The notes: generated by a model from the sequence alone, not told the origin. A stretch of DNA of 64,000 nt from Pseudomonas silvicola (GCF_026651855.1 NZ_CP093280.1:1094001-1158000); one strand, 5' to 3'; positions 52,814 to 64,000 are shown, counted from the stretch's first letter. Program-made: numbers and translations.

Positions 52814-53773
52814 TTAACCCACCTTCACCATGTGTGGCTGAGCGCTGCGCTCGCCAGGCTGGTGGTCCAGGTCACGGCTGACCAGCAGCAGTACCTGGGC
52901 GGACGCATCGGAAACCTGAGCCTTGTAGCCGGCGATGGAGCGGGCGAAGACGTTGTAGATCACTACCGCCGGGATAGCGGCGACCAGGCCCAGTGCGGTG
53001 GCCAGCAGCGCTTCGGCGATGCCGGGGGCTACTACCGCGAGGTTGGTGGTCTGGGTTTTGGCGATGCCGATGAAGCTGTTCATGATGCCCCACACGGTAC
53101 CGAACAGGCCGACGAACGGCGCGGTCGAACCAATGGTGGCCAGTACGCCGGTGCCGTTGCTCATGTTGCGACCGCAGGCCGCTACCAGGCGCTCCAGGCG
53201 GAAGCTGACGCGTTCCTTGATGCCTTCCTTCTCGCGAGCGTTGGTGGACAGGTGCATTTCTTCAAGCGCGTCATGCACCAGCAAGTGCGCCAGGGTACCC
53301 GGCTTGCTGGCCGATTCGCTCGCGGCCGCCAGGGTGGTGGCTTTTTTCAGCTGGGCGATCTCGCCACGCAGCCGGCGCTTGGCGCCCAGCAGCTCGAAAC
53401 CTTTGGCGATCCAGATAGTCCAGGTGATGATGGAGGCGATAGCCAAGCCGATCATCACGATTTTGACGATAATGTCGGCATTCTGGAACATGCCCCACGG
53501 CGACAGGTCATGGCCCAGCGTGAAGCCGGTTTCCACGGCGGGTTCACCTGCAGGCTCATCGGCTACCGGGGTTGCAGCCGCGGCGTCCACCGGTTGCACC
53601 GCAGCGTCCTGCGCAGCGGGTGCAGCGGCAGTGGCGGCAGCCGTTTGGTGGGCCTGGGCAGCTGGCTCATCCGCGAAAGCGGCCGGGGTCAGCGCAAGGC
53701 CGATGACCAGCGCGGCAATACCACGCCATGGGCGAGTGCGGGTTGGCGAAGCGGAAGGTTGATTCTGAGTCAT
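52814..53773 (-). CDS. exbB: TonB system transport protein ExbB
   Basis: 319 residues from the ATG at 53773. A signal-like N-terminus and an Ala/Pro-rich periplasmic extension (about 35-95) precede the usual three-helix ExbB core, with the family motifs NGTGVLATIGSTAPFVGLFGTVWGIMNSF and IAEALLATALGLVAAIPAVVIYN. The long N-terminal extension is known for Pseudomonas ExbB. It heads the operon; a Fur-like site lies upstream. Confidence 0.95.
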   Translation of the reverse strand: MTQNQPSASPTRTRPWRGIAALVIGLALTPAAFADEPAAQAHQTAAATAAAPAAQDAAVQPVDAAAATPVADEPAGEPAVETGFTLGHDLSPWGMFQNADIIVKIVMIGLAIASIITWTIWIAKGFELLGAKRRLRGEIAQLKKATTLAAASESASKPGTLAHLLVHDALEEMHLSTNAREKEGIKERVSFRLERLVAACGRNMSNGTGVLATIGSTAPFVGLFGTVWGIMNSFIGIAKTQTTNLAVVAPGIAEALLATALGLVAAIPAVVIYNVFARSIAGYKAQVSDASAQVLLLVSRDLDHQPGERSAQPHMVKVG

Positions 53774-53846
53774 GCTGGCCGGACCTGAGAGGAAATTGAG
53801 TTGATGTCCTTCGAGGCCTCGAGAACAGGCCGAGAACAAAATGGGC

Positions 53847-53868
53847 GATTATTATTGCAAGTAATTCT
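53847..53868 (-). promoter_or_regulatory. Weak Fur-box-like sequence upstream of exbB
   Basis: GATTATTATTGCAAGTAATT-type AT-rich sequence partly matches the Fur consensus GATAATGATAATCATTATC and lies about 75-95 bases upstream of exbB. TonB systems are often iron-repressed, so it is plausible but not strong. Confidence 0.35.
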
Positions 53869-53960
53869 TGTTAACAAAAGCGATACGGTGAACTTTTTCC
53901 GGGTTTAGTGGCATTTTGGCCACCGGGATGAGCCTAAAGTCTTGATTCGGGAGAACTTCC

Positions 53961-54809
53961 ATGTCTGCCCCAAACGTTCTGATTGTCGGCTGCGGTGATG
54001 TCGGCGGGCGCCTCGCCCGGCAGATGCTCGCGCAGCAGTGGCAAGTATTCGGCTTGCGCCGCGATGTCGCGCGGTTGCCCGCAGGAGTTGTTCCTGTGGC
54101 CGGCGATCTGGCCGAGCCAGGCTGCCCGGCGAGTTGGCCCCAGGGTGCCATCGACTATGTGGTGTATTGCGTCGCCGCCCAGCAGCATGACGAGCCGGGG
54201 TATCGTGCCGCTTACGTTGAGGGGCTCAAGCGCGTCCTTGGCTGGCTGAGGCGCAACCGGCAGATGCCCCGCCGACTGCTGTTCGTCTCCAGCAGCAGTG
54301 TCTATGCACAGGCGGCGGGGGAGTGGATCGATGAATATTCACCCACGGAGCCAGTCGCTTTTTCCGGGCGCCTGATGCTGGAGGCCGAGCAAGTGGCCAG
54401 GGAAAGCGGGCCGGCGACTGTGGTGCGCTTGACCGGCATTTACGGGCCGGGGCGCGAGCGCCTGCTTCAGCAGGTACGCCAGGGGTACCGGGTGCCTCAT
54501 GAGCCGGCCTTGTTCGGTAACCGTATTCACAGTGACGATGCCGCAGGGCTGCTTGCCTTCCTGTTGATGAAGGATGCCCAGGGCATGCCGGTGGCGGGCT
54601 GTTATCTGGGCGTCGACGATAAGCCTGCGCCCTTGGCCGAGGTGGTGGACTGGTTGCGCGCGCGGCTGGCGGTGCGGGAGCTGGGGGAAGAATCGACACT
54701 GCGGCGCAGTGGCAACAAGCGTTGCAGCAACGCCCAGGCGAGGGCATTGGGCTGGGTGCCGCGCTACCCCAGTTATCGCGAGGGGTATGAAGCCATTCTC
54801 AACGGCTGA
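53961..54809 (+). CDS. NAD(P)-dependent epimerase/dehydratase (SDR, YeeZ-like)
   Basis: 282 residues with an N-terminal Rossmann motif (VLIVGCGDVGGRLARQML) and an extended-SDR body. LFVSSSSVYAQAAGEWIDE holds the Ser and Tyr region, and VVRLTGIYGPGRERLL is conserved in the family. The usual YxxxK is not clear by eye, so it may be a sugar-nucleotide binding protein without full activity. It stands alone between exbB and a lipoprotein gene. Confidence 0.85.
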   Translation: MSAPNVLIVGCGDVGGRLARQMLAQQWQVFGLRRDVARLPAGVVPVAGDLAEPGCPASWPQGAIDYVVYCVAAQQHDEPGYRAAYVEGLKRVLGWLRRNRQMPRRLLFVSSSSVYAQAAGEWIDEYSPTEPVAFSGRLMLEAEQVARESGPATVVRLTGIYGPGRERLLQQVRQGYRVPHEPALFGNRIHSDDAAGLLAFLLMKDAQGMPVAGCYLGVDDKPAPLAEVVDWLRARLAVRELGEESTLRRSGNKRCSNAQARALGWVPRYPSYREGYEAILNG

Positions 54810-54820
54810 ACCTGCGCAGT

Positions 54821-54857
54821 TCCCTGAGCGGCCGGGCGAAGCTCGGCCCCTCAGGGA
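54821..54857. terminator. Hairpin between convergent epimerase and lipoprotein genes
   Basis: TCCCTGAG (54821-54828) pairs with CTCAGGGA (54850-54857), with a second internal GGCC/GGCC stem. It lies between two convergent genes and likely terminates both. There is no T tract. Confidence 0.5.
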
Positions 54858-54882
54858 GTTGGGCAGGGTTTGAAGGCAGTGG

Positions 54883-55623
54883 TTATTGCTTATTCAGCAA
54901 CCAGCGACGTTCACCTGCCTTGAACTGGGGCATTTCATCGGCCTGGGCCTGGTTTACCGCCTGGAAGATCTCCAGCTGTTTGCCATCACGCTTGAAGATG
55001 AACGGCGCGCCCTGTTTGTTGCGCTCGATCCACATGCTGTCCTGGCCACCGGTCATGGTGGCGCAGTCGCCCGCCAGGCACAGTGCATAGCGGTCGGCGC
55101 CGGGGAAGCCGGCCAGTTGGCCATCGGCCAGGAAGTGCACGACGCTGCCCTGGCCCGGGCCCTCGACGATCTTCCAGTCACCGCCCATGTAGGCGCCATA
55201 CAACGCACGCTCGAAGCTGCTGCCCACGGGCGCATTAGGCTCGGCGGTGGTCTTCAGCTTGTTGAACACCTGCTTGGGGCCAGCCTTGTTCGCGGCCACT
55301 TCCAGCTCGTCATCGCTGACGGTGGTCATGTCTTCGGTCAGCGAGCCCGACAGGGTCACGGTCCATTTGCCTTTGCCCAGCGGTTGCAGGTTGCCCTGGC
55401 CCACTTCGAAGCCGTTGCTGAAGCTGGCCTGGTTGGCCTTGCTGTTGAGTTGCCATTCCAGCGGTTGGTCGTTCTTCGGCATGGCCTGGCGCAGGCTGAT
55501 GCCTTTGGCGGCGGCGTCGATGACTTGCTGGTTGATCCAGACCCCGCTGGGGTCGACATTGCTGTGACTGGCGCAGCCGCTGAGCAGCGCGGCCAGCAAC
55601 GGCAGGACAAGCGCGTGGCGCAT
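54883..55623 (-). CDS. Conserved lipoprotein of unknown function
   Basis: 246 residues with a lipoprotein signal peptide and lipobox LLSGC (C17). The body has no recognised domain; a Cys pair (ALCLAGDCATMTG) suggests a disulfide in the periplasm. The region DGQLAGFPGADRYALC is reminiscent of META/HslJ-like folds, but only weakly. It is conserved at this place in the P. putida group as far as I recall. Confidence 0.8.
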   Translation of the reverse strand: MRHALVLPLLAALLSGCASHSNVDPSGVWINQQVIDAAAKGISLRQAMPKNDQPLEWQLNSKANQASFSNGFEVGQGNLQPLGKGKWTVTLSGSLTEDMTTVSDDELEVAANKAGPKQVFNKLKTTAEPNAPVGSSFERALYGAYMGGDWKIVEGPGQGSVVHFLADGQLAGFPGADRYALCLAGDCATMTGGQDSMWIERNKQGAPFIFKRDGKQLEIFQAVNQAQADEMPQFKAGERRWLLNKQ

Positions 55624-55654
55624 GGGGAATCCTTCCGGAAATAGGGCAGGGGAC

Positions 55655-55680
55655 CGGCGAGGCGCGGGCGCGCCTCGCCG
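55655..55680. terminator. Perfect 12-bp hairpin downstream of ridA
   Basis: CGGCGAGGCGCG-GG-CGCGCCTCGCCG lies 8 bases after the ridA stop (on the minus strand) and just upstream of the lipoprotein gene. It is probably the terminator of the spoT-ridA transcript; the T tract is weak. Confidence 0.6.
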
Positions 55681-55687
55681 TCAAGGT

Positions 55688-56068
55688 TTACTCGACGACC
55701 AGAATGGCGTCCATTTCAACCTGCGCACCGCGTGGCAGTGCGGCCACGCCGATGGCGGCGCGGGCCGGGTAAGGCTGTTCGAAATAACGGCCCATGACTT
55801 CGTTGACCTTGGCGAAGTGGCTCAGGTCGGTCAGGAAGATGTTCAGCTTGACGATGTCCTTGAACGAACCGCCAGCAGCCTCGGCCACGGCCTTCAGGTT
55901 TTCGAACACCTGCACGGTCTGGGCTTCGAAGCCTTCCACCAGTTCCATGGTCTTGGGGTCCAGCGGAATCTGCCCAGACATGTAGACGGTGTTGCCCGCC
56001 TTGATGGCCTGGGAGTAGGTGCCGATAGCCGCCGGGGCCTTGTCGCTGGTGATAACAGTCTTGGTCAT
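55688..56068 (-). CDS. ridA: RidA-family enamine/imine deaminase
   Basis: 126 residues of the YjgF/YER057c/UK114 family. RidA hydrolyses reactive 2-aminoacrylate from PLP enzymes. The key Arg is in [23 protein letters not shown], and [18 protein letters not shown] is the typical N-terminal signature. It follows spoT on the same strand after 36 bp, a conserved pairing in Pseudomonas. Confidence 0.95.
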   Translation of the reverse strand: MTKTVITSDKAPAAIGTYSQAIKAGNTVYMSGQIPLDPKTMELVEGFEAQTVQVFENLKAVAEAAGGSFKDIVKLNIFLTDLSHFAKVNEVMGRYFEQPYPARAAIGVAALPRGAQVEMDAILVVE

Positions 56069-56104
56069 TGATGACTCCTTGGCAGAGAGGTGAAGGCAGT
56101 GGCC

Positions 56105-58213
56105 TTACGCGCGCATCCGGGTAATGCGAATGACGCCGGTCAGTGCCCGCAGTTTCTTGATCACGCGAGCCAGGTGCACGCGGTCGTGAACGCTGACGAC
56201 CAGCTGAACCACGCTGATGCGGCCGTCGCGCTCGTCCATGCTGATCTTCTCGATGTTGCCATCGGCGGCGTTGACGCTGCTGGCCAGCAGAGCGATGAGC
56301 CCGCGCTGATGTTCGAGCTCCACGCGCAGCTCGACATTGAATTCGCCCGTGACATCCTTGGCCCAGGAAAGCTGGATACATTTTTCCGGGTTGTGGCGGA
56401 TTTCACTGATGTTGCGGCAGTTTTCCAGGTGCACGACCATGCCTTTGCCCGCGGACAAGTGGCCCACGATCGGGTCGCCCGGAATCGGCGTGCAGCACTT
56501 GGCGTAGCTGAGCACCAGGCCCTCGGTACCGCGAATGGCCAGCGGGCCTTCGGGGCTCGGCAGTTGCTCGCCTTCAGTGGCCAGCAGGCGCCGCGCCACC
56601 ACGTAGGCCATGCGGTTGCCCAGGCCGATGTCCTCGAGCAGGTCTTCGATCTGTTCCAGGCGGTACTCGGTGAGCATGGCCTGCACGCGCTCGGCGGGAA
56701 TGCGTTCAAGCGCGCTGTCGAAGCCGTTGAGCACCTTGTTCAGCAGGCGTTCGCCCAGGCTGATCGACTCGGAACGGCGCTGCAGCTTGAGCGCATGGCG
56801 GATGTGCGTGCGCGCCTTGCCGGTGACCACGAAGTTGAGCCAGGCCGGGTTCGGTCGGGCGCCGGGTGCGCTGACGATTTCCACCGTGGAGCCGCTCTGC
56901 AGGGGTTCGGACAGCGGTGCCAGGCGGCGGTTGATGCGGCAGGCAATACAGCTGTTGCCCACGTCGGTGTGCACCGCATAGGCGAAGTCGACCGCCGTGG
57001 AGCCCTTTGGCAGCTCCATGATGCGGCCCTTGGGCGTGAACACGTAGACCTCGTCCGGGAACAGGTCGATCTTCACGCTTTCGATGAATTCCAGGGAGTT
57101 GCCGGCGCGTTGCTGCATTTCCAGCACGCCCTTGACCCATTGGCGGGCCCGGGCATGGGTGCCCTTGGGCTGTTCGTCGTCACTGGACTTGTACAGCCAG
57201 TGAGCGGCGATACCGTTGTTGGCCATCTCTTCCATTTCGCGGGTGCGGATCTGGATTTCGATAGGCACGCCGTGCATGCCGAACAGCGTGGTATGCAGCG
57301 ACTGGTAGCCGTTGGCCTTGGGAATCGCGATGTAGTCCTTGAAGCGGCCCGGCAGCGGTTTGTACAGATTGTGCACGGCGCCCAGCACCCGGTAGCAGGT
57401 ATCGACCTTGTCCACCACGATGCGGAAGGCATAGACGTCCATGATCTCGTTGAAGGCGCGGCGCTTGCCGCGCATCTTCTTGTAGATGCCGTAGATGTGT
57501 TTCTGACGGCCGCTGACATCGCCTTCGATACCGTCCACGGCCAGGCAATGGGCCAGGGACTGCTCGATCTTCTGGACGATTTCCTTGCGGTTGCCACGGG
57601 CGCGCTTGACGGCCTGGAAGATGCGCGCCGAGCGCATGGGGTACATGGCCTTGAAACCCAGGTCCTCGAATTCGACGCGCACGTTGTGCATGCCCAGCCG
57701 GTTGGCGATGGGTGCGTAGATTTCCAGGGTTTCCTTGGCGATGCGCCGGCGTTTCTCACCGGACAGTACTTCCAGGGTGCGCATGTTGTGCAGGCGGTCG
57801 GCGAGCTTGACCAGGATCACGCGGATGTCGCGTGCCATGGCCATGGCCATCTTCTGGAAGTTCTCGGCCTGGGCCTCGGCCTTGGTCTCGAAGTTCATCT
57901 GGGTCAGCTTGCTGACCCCGTCGACCAGTTCGGCCACGGTTTCGCCAAACTGCGAACAGAGCGCTTCCTTGGCAATACCCGTGTCTTCGATCACGTCATG
58001 AAGCATGGCCGCCATCAGGCTCTGATGGTCCATGTGCATGTCGGCAAGGATATTGGCCACCGCCAGCGGATGTGTGACGTATGGCTCGCCGCTACGGCGG
58101 CGCTGGCCGTCGTGGGCTTGTTCGGCGTAGAAATACGCCCGGCGGACCAGGTTGACCTGGTCGGCGCCGAGGTAGGTCGACAAGCGATCGGCGAGGGCGT
58201 CTATGCTCGGCAT
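56105..58213 (-). CDS. spoT: Bifunctional (p)ppGpp synthetase/hydrolase SpoT
   Basis: 702 residues with an N-terminal HD hydrolase domain (VTHPLAVANILADMHMD ... AAMLHDVIEDT), the synthetase domain (GRQKHIYGIYKKMRGKRRAF and FRIVVDKVDTCYRVLGAVH), a TGS domain (VFTPKGRIMELPKGSTAVDFAYAVHT) and a C-terminal ACT domain. It controls the stringent response. The intact HD and length argue for SpoT and not RelA. Part of the rpoZ-spoT-ridA order. Confidence 0.97.
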   Translation of the reverse strand: MPSIDALADRLSTYLGADQVNLVRRAYFYAEQAHDGQRRRSGEPYVTHPLAVANILADMHMDHQSLMAAMLHDVIEDTGIAKEALCSQFGETVAELVDGVSKLTQMNFETKAEAQAENFQKMAMAMARDIRVILVKLADRLHNMRTLEVLSGEKRRRIAKETLEIYAPIANRLGMHNVRVEFEDLGFKAMYPMRSARIFQAVKRARGNRKEIVQKIEQSLAHCLAVDGIEGDVSGRQKHIYGIYKKMRGKRRAFNEIMDVYAFRIVVDKVDTCYRVLGAVHNLYKPLPGRFKDYIAIPKANGYQSLHTTLFGMHGVPIEIQIRTREMEEMANNGIAAHWLYKSSDDEQPKGTHARARQWVKGVLEMQQRAGNSLEFIESVKIDLFPDEVYVFTPKGRIMELPKGSTAVDFAYAVHTDVGNSCIACRINRRLAPLSEPLQSGSTVEIVSAPGARPNPAWLNFVVTGKARTHIRHALKLQRRSESISLGERLLNKVLNGFDSALERIPAERVQAMLTEYRLEQIEDLLEDIGLGNRMAYVVARRLLATEGEQLPSPEGPLAIRGTEGLVLSYAKCCTPIPGDPIVGHLSAGKGMVVHLENCRNISEIRHNPEKCIQLSWAKDVTGEFNVELRVELEHQRGLIALLASSVNAADGNIEKISMDERDGRISVVQLVVSVHDRVHLARVIKKLRALTGVIRITRMRA

Positions 58214-58270
58214 GATGACTCCTGCCGAAGGCTGTATTCCCGCGCCGTACTACGTCGACCAGGCATAGGC

Positions 58271-58534
58271 TTAGACGGCCTCGTTGGACTCGTCCTCGAA
58301 CGCTGCGAACAGCGGTTCGTCTTCAACGATTTCAGCTTCTGCGATAGCGGCATAGTCGATCAGGCCTTCGGCGATCTCGCGCAGGGCTACGACGGTGGGC
58401 TTGTCATTTTCCCACGCCACTTTCGGCTCTTTGCCGCCGGTTGCCAGTTGACGGGCACGCTTGGTAGAGAGCATGACCAGCTCAAAACGGTTATCCACGT
58501 GTTCTAGGCAGTCTTCAACGGTTACGCGGGCCAT
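58271..58534 (-). CDS. rpoZ: RNA polymerase omega subunit RpoZ
   Basis: 87 residues, [30 protein letters not shown], the standard omega start. It helps RNA polymerase assembly and is part of the ppGpp site. It lies 57 bp upstream of spoT. Confidence 0.97.
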   Translation of the reverse strand: MARVTVEDCLEHVDNRFELVMLSTKRARQLATGGKEPKVAWENDKPTVVALREIAEGLIDYAAIAEAEIVEDEPLFAAFEDESNEAV

Positions 58535-58699
58535 GGTCTTCCTCGTAGCAAATGCAGTATGCGCGCAGCCCGGATGGGCGAGCGGACTCGATAGTTTAAA
58601 AAATCACCAGCGTTTAGGGAAGCGCTGATTTTCAAACAGGCTGTCCAGCCGCTGCGCAGACACCTCAACGGTAACCTATCGCAGCGCGGAAAGCTTCAT

Positions 58700-60197
<1,498 letters not shown>

Positions 60198-60439
60198 GGG
60201 AGTACCTCGCAGAGTGGGATAAGAGCCGGATGGCTGCAAAGGCGCAGGATTGTAGCGCACCGGCAGGCCGGCGCCCAAACCATTGCTGTTACAGCATGTC
60301 GACCGTTGGGCTGAAAATTGTTTCCCCGGGGCCGCCTCTCCGGCTCGGGCCGGCCGCGGCATGCACGCAACTCGGGCATTAAATGATCACAGGTCTTATA
60401 CTGCTCGGCAGTTTTCGTTCCTCAGTACAGGTATCCCAG

Positions 60440-61162
60440 ATGAAACGTCCAAGTGGTCGCGCTGCCGATCAGCTCCGCTCGATCCGCATCACCCGCAACT
60501 ACACCAAGCACGCCGAAGGGTCTGTACTGGTCGAGTTCGGTGACACCAAGGTGATCTGCACCGTCAGCGTCGAAAATGGCGTGCCGCGCTTCCTCAAGGG
60601 CCAAGGCCAAGGCTGGCTGACCGCCGAATACGGCATGCTGCCGCGCGCCACCGGCGAGCGTAACCAGCGTGAAGCGAGCAAAGGCAAGCAGGGTGGCCGT
60701 ACCCTGGAAATCCAGCGCCTGATCGGCCGTTCGCTGCGTGCCGCCCTGGACATGTCCAAGCTGGGCGACATTACCCTATACGTCGACTGCGACGTGATCC
60801 AGGCTGACGGCGGCACCCGTACCGCGTCCATCACCGGCGCCATGGTGGCCCTGGTCGACGCGCTGAAAGTAGTCAAGAAGCGTGGCGGCCTGAAAGGCGG
60901 CGACCCGCTCAAGCACATGATTTCCGCCGTGTCGGTAGGCATGTACCAGGGCGAGCCGGTGCTGGACCTGGACTACCTGGAAGACTCGGCTGCCGAGACC
61001 GACCTGAACGTGGTGATGACCAGCACTGGTGGTTTCATCGAAGTGCAGGGCACGGCCGAAGGTGCGCCGTTCCAGCCTGAAGAGCTCAATGCCATGCTCG
61101 CGCTGGCGCAGAAAGGCATGGTTGACCTGTTCGAGCTGCAAAAAGCTGCCCTGGCTGACTGA
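60440..61162 (+). CDS. rph: Ribonuclease PH
   Basis: 240 residues from the ATG at 60440 ([23 protein letters not shown]). It trims tRNA 3' ends with phosphate. [19 protein letters not shown] is the RNase PH signature. A -10-like TATACT occurs at 60397-60402. Full length, unlike the frameshifted K-12 gene. Confidence 0.97.
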   Translation: MKRPSGRAADQLRSIRITRNYTKHAEGSVLVEFGDTKVICTVSVENGVPRFLKGQGQGWLTAEYGMLPRATGERNQREASKGKQGGRTLEIQRLIGRSLRAALDMSKLGDITLYVDCDVIQADGGTRTASITGAMVALVDALKVVKKRGGLKGGDPLKHMISAVSVGMYQGEPVLDLDYLEDSAAETDLNVVMTSTGGFIEVQGTAEGAPFQPEELNAMLALAQKGMVDLFELQKAALAD

Positions 61163-61212
61163 CCAGGCTGATGGGGCGTGGTCCCCTGCACCGCGCCGTA
61201 TCAGGCACACGT

Positions 61213-61245
61213 AAAAAAGCCGACCTCGAAGGGTCGGCTTTTTTG
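61213..61245. terminator. Bidirectional terminator between rph and crc
   Basis: AAAAAAGCCGACC and GGTCGGCTTTTTT form a 13-bp stem with a 6-base loop. A and T tracts on either side allow use in both directions, and rph and crc converge here. Confidence 0.95.
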
Positions 61246-61257
61246 TACCTCGGCCGT

Positions 61258-62037
61258 TCAGATGGTCAAGGTCCAGTCATAATCCACGATGAACGGGGCA
61301 TGCTGGGAGAAGCGCGGCTGGCGTGGCAGGCGTGCGCTGCGCACGAAGCGCCGCAGGCCTGGGGTCAGCAGCTGGTAGTCGAACCGCCAGCCCAGGTTGA
61401 GCATTTCGGCCTGTTCGTTATCCGGCCACCAGCTGTACTGGTCGCCTTCGCGGCTGACTTCGCGCAGGGCATCGACATAACCCATGTTGCCGACAATCTC
61501 GTCCATCCAGGCCCGCTCGGGCGCCAGGAAACCGGGGGATTGCTGGCTGTCGCGCCAATTCTTGATGTCCAGCTTCTGCTGCGCCACATACAGCGAGCCG
61601 CAGTAGATGTACTCGCGGCGCTTGCGGCGCTGCTTGTCCAGGTACTTGCCGAAGTCGTCCATCAACTTGAATTTCTGGTTCAAGTCTTCATCGCCATTCT
61701 GGCCCGAAGGCAACAGCAGGGTGGCGATGCTCAATTTGTCGAAGTCTGCTTGCAGGTAGCGCCCGTAGCGGTCGGCTGTCTCGAAGCCGAGGCCGCTGAT
61801 TACCGCCTTGGGTTGCAACCGCGAGTAAAGTGCCACGCCACCTTGGGTGGGCACTTCGGCATCGCAGGCATAAAGGAAGTAGCCATCCAGTTGGAAGGCT
61901 GGGTCGTCCAGTTCAAAGGCGGAGGCACGAGTATCCTGCAGGCAGATGACGTCAGCATTCTGTGCTTGCAGCCAACTGAGCAAACCGCGCTCGACTGCCG
62001 CATGAATACCATTAACGTTCACACTGATGATCCGCAT
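61258..62037 (-). CDS. crc: Catabolite repression control protein Crc
   Basis: 259 residues from the ATG at 62037 (MRIISVNVNGIHAAVERGLLSWL). It has the exonuclease/endonuclease/phosphatase fold but acts with Hfq to repress translation of catabolic mRNAs. The length equals the known Crc. It is divergent from pyrE, as in other pseudomonads. Confidence 0.96.
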   Translation of the reverse strand: MRIISVNVNGIHAAVERGLLSWLQAQNADVICLQDTRASAFELDDPAFQLDGYFLYACDAEVPTQGGVALYSRLQPKAVISGLGFETADRYGRYLQADFDKLSIATLLLPSGQNGDEDLNQKFKLMDDFGKYLDKQRRKRREYIYCGSLYVAQQKLDIKNWRDSQQSPGFLAPERAWMDEIVGNMGYVDALREVSREGDQYSWWPDNEQAEMLNLGWRFDYQLLTPGLRRFVRSARLPRQPRFSQHAPFIVDYDWTLTI

Positions 62038-62119
62038 AAATGGCCCCAAAAATCTCGTGCGTGTATGATACCCGAGCTCCACTCATTTAGCTAAAGCCGT
62101 GGTATTCGGGACTTTTTTC

Positions 62120-62761
62120 ATGCACGCCTATCAACGCGACTTCATTCGTTTTGCCATCGATCGCGGGGTACTGCGTTTCGGTGAGTTCACCCTGAAATCC
62201 GGGCGCACCAGTCCTTATTTCTTCAATGCCGGCCTGTTCAACACCGGCACCGCCCTGGCTCAGCTGGGTAAATACTATGCCGCGGCCGTGGTTGAAAGCG
62301 GCATCGCCTTCGACGTCCTGTTCGGCCCGGCCTACAAGGGTATCCCGCTGGCAGCCGCCACCGCGGTGCAACTGGCCGAGCATCACGGCATCGATATTCC
62401 GTGGTGCTTCAACCGCAAGGAAGCCAAGGACCACGGCGAAGGTGGCAGCCTGGTGGGCTCGCCGCTGGAAGGCGATATCCTGATCATCGACGACGTGATC
62501 ACCGCCGGCACCGCTATTCGCGAAGTCATGCAGATCATCAATGCCCAGAAAGCCAAGGCAGCGGGCGTGTTGATCGCGCTGAACCGTCAGGAGCGTGGCA
62601 ATGGCGAGCTGTCGGCCATTCAGGAAGTGGAGCGTGACTTCGGTATTCCGGTGGTCAGCATCGTTTCCCTGGACCAGGTGCTGGAGTTCCTGGCCGATGA
62701 CGCCGAGCTCAAGCAGCACCTGCCGGCCGTTCAGGCCTACCGCGCCCAGTACGGTATCTGA
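62120..62761 (+). CDS. pyrE: Orotate phosphoribosyltransferase
   Basis: 213 residues from the ATG at 62120 ([23 protein letters not shown]). It makes orotidine 5'-phosphate in pyrimidine synthesis. The PRPP motif is [13 protein letters not shown], and [13 protein letters not shown] is the flexible catalytic loop. The next gene starts 5 bases after its stop. Confidence 0.97.
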   Translation: MHAYQRDFIRFAIDRGVLRFGEFTLKSGRTSPYFFNAGLFNTGTALAQLGKYYAAAVVESGIAFDVLFGPAYKGIPLAAATAVQLAEHHGIDIPWCFNRKEAKDHGEGGSLVGSPLEGDILIIDDVITAGTAIREVMQIINAQKAKAAGVLIALNRQERGNGELSAIQEVERDFGIPVVSIVSLDQVLEFLADDAELKQHLPAVQAYRAQYGI

Positions 62762-62765
62762 CTGG

Positions 62766-63371
62766 GTGACTGGCGTGCGGGCCTGCGCCGCGCTCTGCCT
62801 GCTCGCGGTGCTGTCGTGCCCGTTGGCGAGTGCGGCGGATGCCCCGCCGCCGCTGGTGTTCTACCGCTACGTCGACAGCCATGGGGTGACCGTCCTGGAC
62901 CGCCAGGGCGTACCGCCGGAGTACGTGGGCAAGGGCTATGAAGTGCTCAATGCCCAGGGCAGGGTGGTACAGACCGTGCCGCCAGCGCCCAGCGCCGACG
63001 AGATTCGCAAGCAGCAGGCAGCCAGCGCCCGCGCGGCTGCCGATGCGCAGTTGCTGCACCTTTATCCTTCCCTGGATGAGCTTGACCGTGCCCGTAGCCA
63101 CCGGCTGGCGGAAGTCGACGGCCTGGTGGCGCTTGCCAATGGCAATCTGCAGACCTTGCAAGGCCAGCAAAACACCTTTGAGGCACAGGCGGCCGAACTG
63201 CAGCGCAACGGGCATGCGGTGCCTCAGCAATTGCTGGATCAGATCAAGGGGCTGCAGGCTCAGCAGGCCGATGTGAAGGCGCGAATAGTCAACTATCAGG
63301 CTATTCGTCAGCAGGTGGACCAGCAGTTCGCCCAGGACCGCGCGAGGGTGCAGACGCTGCTGGGCGACTGA
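62766..63371 (+). CDS. DUF4124 secreted protein
   Basis: 201 residues from a GTG at 62766, which begins a signal peptide (MTGVRACAALCLLAVLSCPLASA). A DUF4124-like N-terminus (FYRYVDSHGVTVLDRQGVPPEYVGKGYEVLN) is followed by a long helical, Gln-rich coiled-coil region (about 75-195). It is likely periplasmic; role unknown. An open frame continues upstream inside pyrE but would lack the signal peptide. The 4-bp gap to pyrE suggests co-expression. Confidence 0.85.
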   Translation: MTGVRACAALCLLAVLSCPLASAADAPPPLVFYRYVDSHGVTVLDRQGVPPEYVGKGYEVLNAQGRVVQTVPPAPSADEIRKQQAASARAAADAQLLHLYPSLDELDRARSHRLAEVDGLVALANGNLQTLQGQQNTFEAQAAELQRNGHAVPQQLLDQIKGLQAQQADVKARIVNYQAIRQQVDQQFAQDRARVQTLLGD

Positions 63372-63376
63372 AGCAT

Positions 63377-63412
63377 CGGGTTCATAGGCCCCTGCAGGGG
63401 CCAATGAACCCG
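63377..63412. terminator. Long perfect hairpin between convergent DUF4124 and argB genes
   Basis: CGGGTTCAT-A-GGCCCCTG pairs with CAGGGGCC-A-ATGAACCCG, nearly perfect over 18 bp per arm apart from an A-A pair. It sits between convergent genes and should stop both transcripts. There is no T tract. Confidence 0.6.
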
Positions 63413-63416
63413 GAGG

Positions 63417-64000
<584 letters not shown>

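Noticed and set aside
56090-58507. Plus-strand open frame of 805 codons
   Set aside because: Antisense to spoT and rpoZ.

Overview
The window is a chromosomal segment of a fluorescent Pseudomonas, most likely of the P. putida / P. entomophila group. It is GC-rich throughout. Both ends carry the usual Pseudomonas core order: pstB-phoU, phoB-phoR, ubiC-ubiA, rubredoxin and its reductase, and HU on the left; recG-oxyR, tonB-exbD-exbB, ridA-spoT-rpoZ-gmk, yicC/rph, crc, pyrE and argB on the right. Species placement is inference from gene order and remembered protein similarity; no 16S or other marker gene is present.

Left core block (1-12041): the end of the phosphate uptake operon (pstB, phoU), a response regulator with an unusual C-terminus, an M23 peptidase, a CNNM/CorC-type membrane protein, phoR-phoB with a candidate Pho box, a small secreted COG4315-type protein, ubiquinone genes ubiC-ubiA, rubredoxin plus rubredoxin reductase, hupA and a small conserved hypothetical.

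Accessory block (about 12042-46616) sits between hupA and the SCP2-like/HDOD/recG block. It holds, in order: (i) a complete nine-gene type II cellulose operon bcsEFG-RQABZC, nearly all genes overlapping by ATGA, with two FleQ-box-like sequences upstream, including BcsG for phosphoethanolamine decoration and two c-di-GMP receptors (BcsA PilZ, BcsE GIL); (ii) a lone inositol 2-dehydrogenase; (iii) a MarR-regulated FUSC/DUF1656/HlyD/outer-membrane efflux operon; (iv) a slipin/NfeD pair and two small hypotheticals; (v) a FecI-FecR-TonB receptor iron-signalling set with a Fur-box-like site; (vi) a four-gene mgo/pvf cluster (heme-oxygenase-like DUF3050 protein, AurF-like diiron N-oxygenase, A-T-R NRPS, SRPBCC protein), predicted to make a small amino-acid-derived N-oxygenated signal of the leudiazen / pyrazine-N-oxide type; and (vii) a GntR/FCD regulator with a candidate self-operator.

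Right core block (46617-64000): SCP2-like protein, HDOD protein with a YbaK-like N-terminus, recG-oxyR, tonB-exbD-exbB, an SDR-type epimerase, a lipoprotein, ridA, spoT, rpoZ, gmk, yicC, rph, crc, pyrE, a DUF4124 protein and the 3' part of argB. I saw no tRNA, rRNA, CRISPR array, transposase or prophage gene. The most interesting system is the mgo/pvf signal cluster with its iron-signalling and GntR neighbours. It is known in other pseudomonads, so the novelty lies in the context, the N-terminal region of the NRPS and the regulation.
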